DNA from: a virus
Reading direction: 5' to 3' (one strand)
Length of the DNA stretch: 64,000 nt
Virus record (IMG/VR): IMGVR_UViG_3300037189_021371
Span: 1-64,000 of that record
Every line of letters begins with the position of its first letter. The first letter of the stretch is position 1. Below are positions 62,666 to 64,000 of the stretch, piece by piece. Both the position numbers and the translations under genes were made by a program. The notes beneath the pieces are model-generated. The model was not told the DNA's origin. It was given only the letters and a program-made list of their open reading frames with translations, and did no database searches.

Positions 62666-63574
62666 ATGTTCGAAAAAGACGAAGACCCGGCTGACTTAGC
62701 TCCTCGGGTTGATGAACCTATCGACCTCCGCCCCGACCTTTCCCTTCTCGGTATTGAAGAAGTTGATAGGGGCGTTTGCGAAGATAACTTTCAAAACCGT
62801 GCTATCCTACGGCGAGCGCGTATGTCTTGGGATCCTGTTTATTCAACAACGGGCCAAGCTACCGGACTCATCTTCGCACGAAGCGTTGAAAGTCGGATGG
62901 AGCGTCGCCTCCAATCTCTTGCCGAAAAGCGCCCACTTCTCATGGTTCCGACGGACAACAACTCGGACTTTATCACCGGCCTGGATCTTCTAGCGGAAGA
63001 GGCGAGCGACTACTTAGTACCGCCTTGGGTTGTACATAGTACCCGCCTCTATTTGAAAGAACAGGAAACGGGTGTACTTAACCCGAAGCGTCAACCTCTA
63101 GCCCAACCCCACCGCTGCCGCCAGATCAAAGATGACGGTATTCGTTGTATGTTGTGGAGCAGCGGCCGTCCAAAAGATGACGGCCTGTGCCGTATCCACT
63201 TAAGATCCGTCAAACATAAAACGAGTGACGACATCGAACGGGCTCGTGCGAAGTTGGTACAGGCGGCCCCGTACGCAGTAGATCTACTCGAAGATCTGAT
63301 GGAGAACGCGGAGTCAGAACCGGTGAAGTTGAAAGCTGCAACGGAGATCCTAGATCGTGCCGGAGTTCGAGGCGGCGTGGAGATAGACACAACGGTGAAC
63401 CTTGATGTGCGGCCTGCTGCTAGTGTGATTGCCGAGCGTCTTGACCGTCTCGCCCAAGGTGCAATTTCAGCTGCTGCTAGACTAGCTGAAGCGGGACTTC
63501 ACGTTGAACCCGAAAAAGACATCATTGATGCAGAAGTCGTTGAAACGGACAAGGAAGAAACCGCTAGTGAATAA
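62666..63574 (+). CDS. Probable small terminase subunit-like protein
   Basis: 302 residues. The middle has a Cys/His cluster ('QPHRCRQIKDDGIRCMLW' to 'LCRIHLRS', about 146-185). The C-terminal part 'AVDLLEDLMENAESEPVKLK' and 'AATEILDRAGVRGG' resembles phage small terminases, where this helical region precedes the large subunit gene. GC content is visibly higher than upstream. The assignment is by pattern and position. Confidence 0.55.
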   Translation: MFEKDEDPADLAPRVDEPIDLRPDLSLLGIEEVDRGVCEDNFQNRAILRRARMSWDPVYSTTGQATGLIFARSVESRMERRLQSLAEKRPLLMVPTDNNSDFITGLDLLAEEASDYLVPPWVVHSTRLYLKEQETGVLNPKRQPLAQPHRCRQIKDDGIRCMLWSSGRPKDDGLCRIHLRSVKHKTSDDIERARAKLVQAAPYAVDLLEDLMENAESEPVKLKAATEILDRAGVRGGVEIDTTVNLDVRPAASVIAERLDRLAQGAISAAARLAEAGLHVEPEKDIIDAEVVETDKEETASE

Positions 63575-63755
63575 AGAACAAAAAGAAGATCTGGTAATAG
63601 CGGCCAGCAACTTGTACGAAAACCTCAAAGCGGATATAAACAATGCAGGTACCCGTATCGAGCACATCCGATTAACCGCTCTTGCCCAGGAAGCCGAGAA
63701 CTTGTACAATCAAGTACTCGAGCTATCTTCCGAACAACTTCCTGAAACGGACTAG
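63567..63755 (+). CDS. Small helical protein, hypothetical (GTG start)
   Basis: 62 residues from GTG 63567, overlapping the end of the previous gene by 8 nt with AAGGAAG upstream. Helical ('DLVIAASNLYENLKADINNA'). Unknown; position fits a packaging accessory. Confidence 0.6.
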   Translation: MNKEQKEDLVIAASNLYENLKADINNAGTRIEHIRLTALAQEAENLYNQVLELSSEQLPETD

Positions 63756-63800
63756 TAACTGCAGCTAGCTCAGATCCTTAACTTTTAACGAAGGAACATA

Positions 63801-64000
63801 ATGACGGTAGATGCGTTTATTGCAGCGGCCCGCCGCTACACCGGATATAAGTCCGAGCTTCTTGGACGGAACATATTCGGCGAGCGCGTAGGGTATGATT
63901 CCACGGTGTGGTCCGGCTCGTTCATTGATGTGATCGCCCGGGAGAGCGGCCTGGATATACCGAGCTTCGTTTATAGTCCAGCCGCGCTCGCGGAATTCGC
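63801..64000 (+). CDS. Possible CHAP-like protein, N-terminal fragment
   Basis: Starts ATG 63801 behind GAAGGAAC and is open to the window end (66 codons). 'AAARRYTGYKSELLGRNIFG' and 'WSGSFIDVIARESGL' resemble the start of CHAP/NlpC-type domains of actinophages, although the expected Cys in 'WSGSF' is Ser. Too short to be sure. Confidence 0.45.
   Translation, partial: MTVDAFIAAARRYTGYKSELLGRNIFGERVGYDSTVWSGSFIDVIARESGLDIPSFVYSPAALAEF

Overview
The window is a stretch of a tailed-phage (Caudoviricetes) genome, or a provirus-like element, whose host is most likely an actinobacterium. The host inference rests on a WhiB-type regulator (30149-30454), a DUF3039-type protein (25806-26036), an FmdB-like zinc ribbon, a perfect TCGAAC-N4-GTTCGA box matching the actinobacterial LexA operator (45980-45995), several promoters placed so that the start codon is the first transcribed base, and a phage tmRNA whose tag ends ALAA. 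Base composition is visibly AT-leaning for most of the window, which would suit planktonic low-GC actinobacteria; that last step is inference.

Layout: (1) 1-23957, minus strand: a virion-fibre block read from 23957 down to 1. A fibre-adaptor-like protein and several long repeat-rich fibre proteins come first. Then comes a protein with two FN3-like domains, a Pro/Phe/Tyr repeat and a C-terminal Hint domain (11085-12431). Next are eight prolyl-4-hydroxylase-like Fe(II)/2-oxoglutarate (2OG) oxygenases interleaved with two DUF6065-like proteins (3611-10993). Last are a second adaptor paralogue and a >1000-residue collagen-like fibre running off the left edge. (2) 24050-53275, mostly plus: a methyltransferase and a beta-propeller glycosidase-like protein, a class Ib ribonucleotide reductase operon (nrdHIEF), WhiB, tmRNA, six tRNAs, dUTPase, an oxygenase coupled to a NodU-type carbamoyltransferase, ThyX, an FkbM-like methyltransferase, AhpC, a kinase fusion, a secreted subtilisin, a pyrimidine-dimer glycosylase-like protein, a small serine recombinase, Hsp20, thioredoxin, and eight more oxygenase-family genes. 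One of these is fused to a homoserine-dehydrogenase-like domain. (3) 53321-59132, minus: two DUF2061 paralogues, a secreted HNH-like nuclease, an M23 endolysin, small cysteine-rich or membrane proteins, and a 1131-residue coiled-coil/PA14 surface protein. (4) 59218-62396, mostly plus: an AT-rich region with repeats, small zinc-binding proteins, an H1-like basic protein and helix-turn-helix regulators. (5) from 62666: a GC-richer packaging-like block (probable small terminase, start of a possible CHAP-like protein).

The outstanding feature is 16 genes of the Fe(II)/2OG oxygenase superfamily in 64 kb: 14 P4H-like and 2 JmjC/cupin-like. Fifteen keep the HxD...H metal triad and a basic 2OG-binding residue; one lacks the Asp. 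Eight lie between two proline-bearing virion proteins, suggesting fibre hydroxylation. One lies directly upstream of an O-carbamoyltransferase, suggesting hydroxylation followed by carbamoylation. The substrates cannot be read from sequence. The rest of the gene set (RNR, dUTPase, ThyX, dNMP-kinase-like, Trx, NrdH, AhpC, Hsp20, tmRNA, tRNAs) fits a virulent phage that rebuilds nucleotide, redox and translation capacity in a slow-growing host. Start/stop overlaps (TAATG, ATGA) are very common and define long translationally coupled runs.
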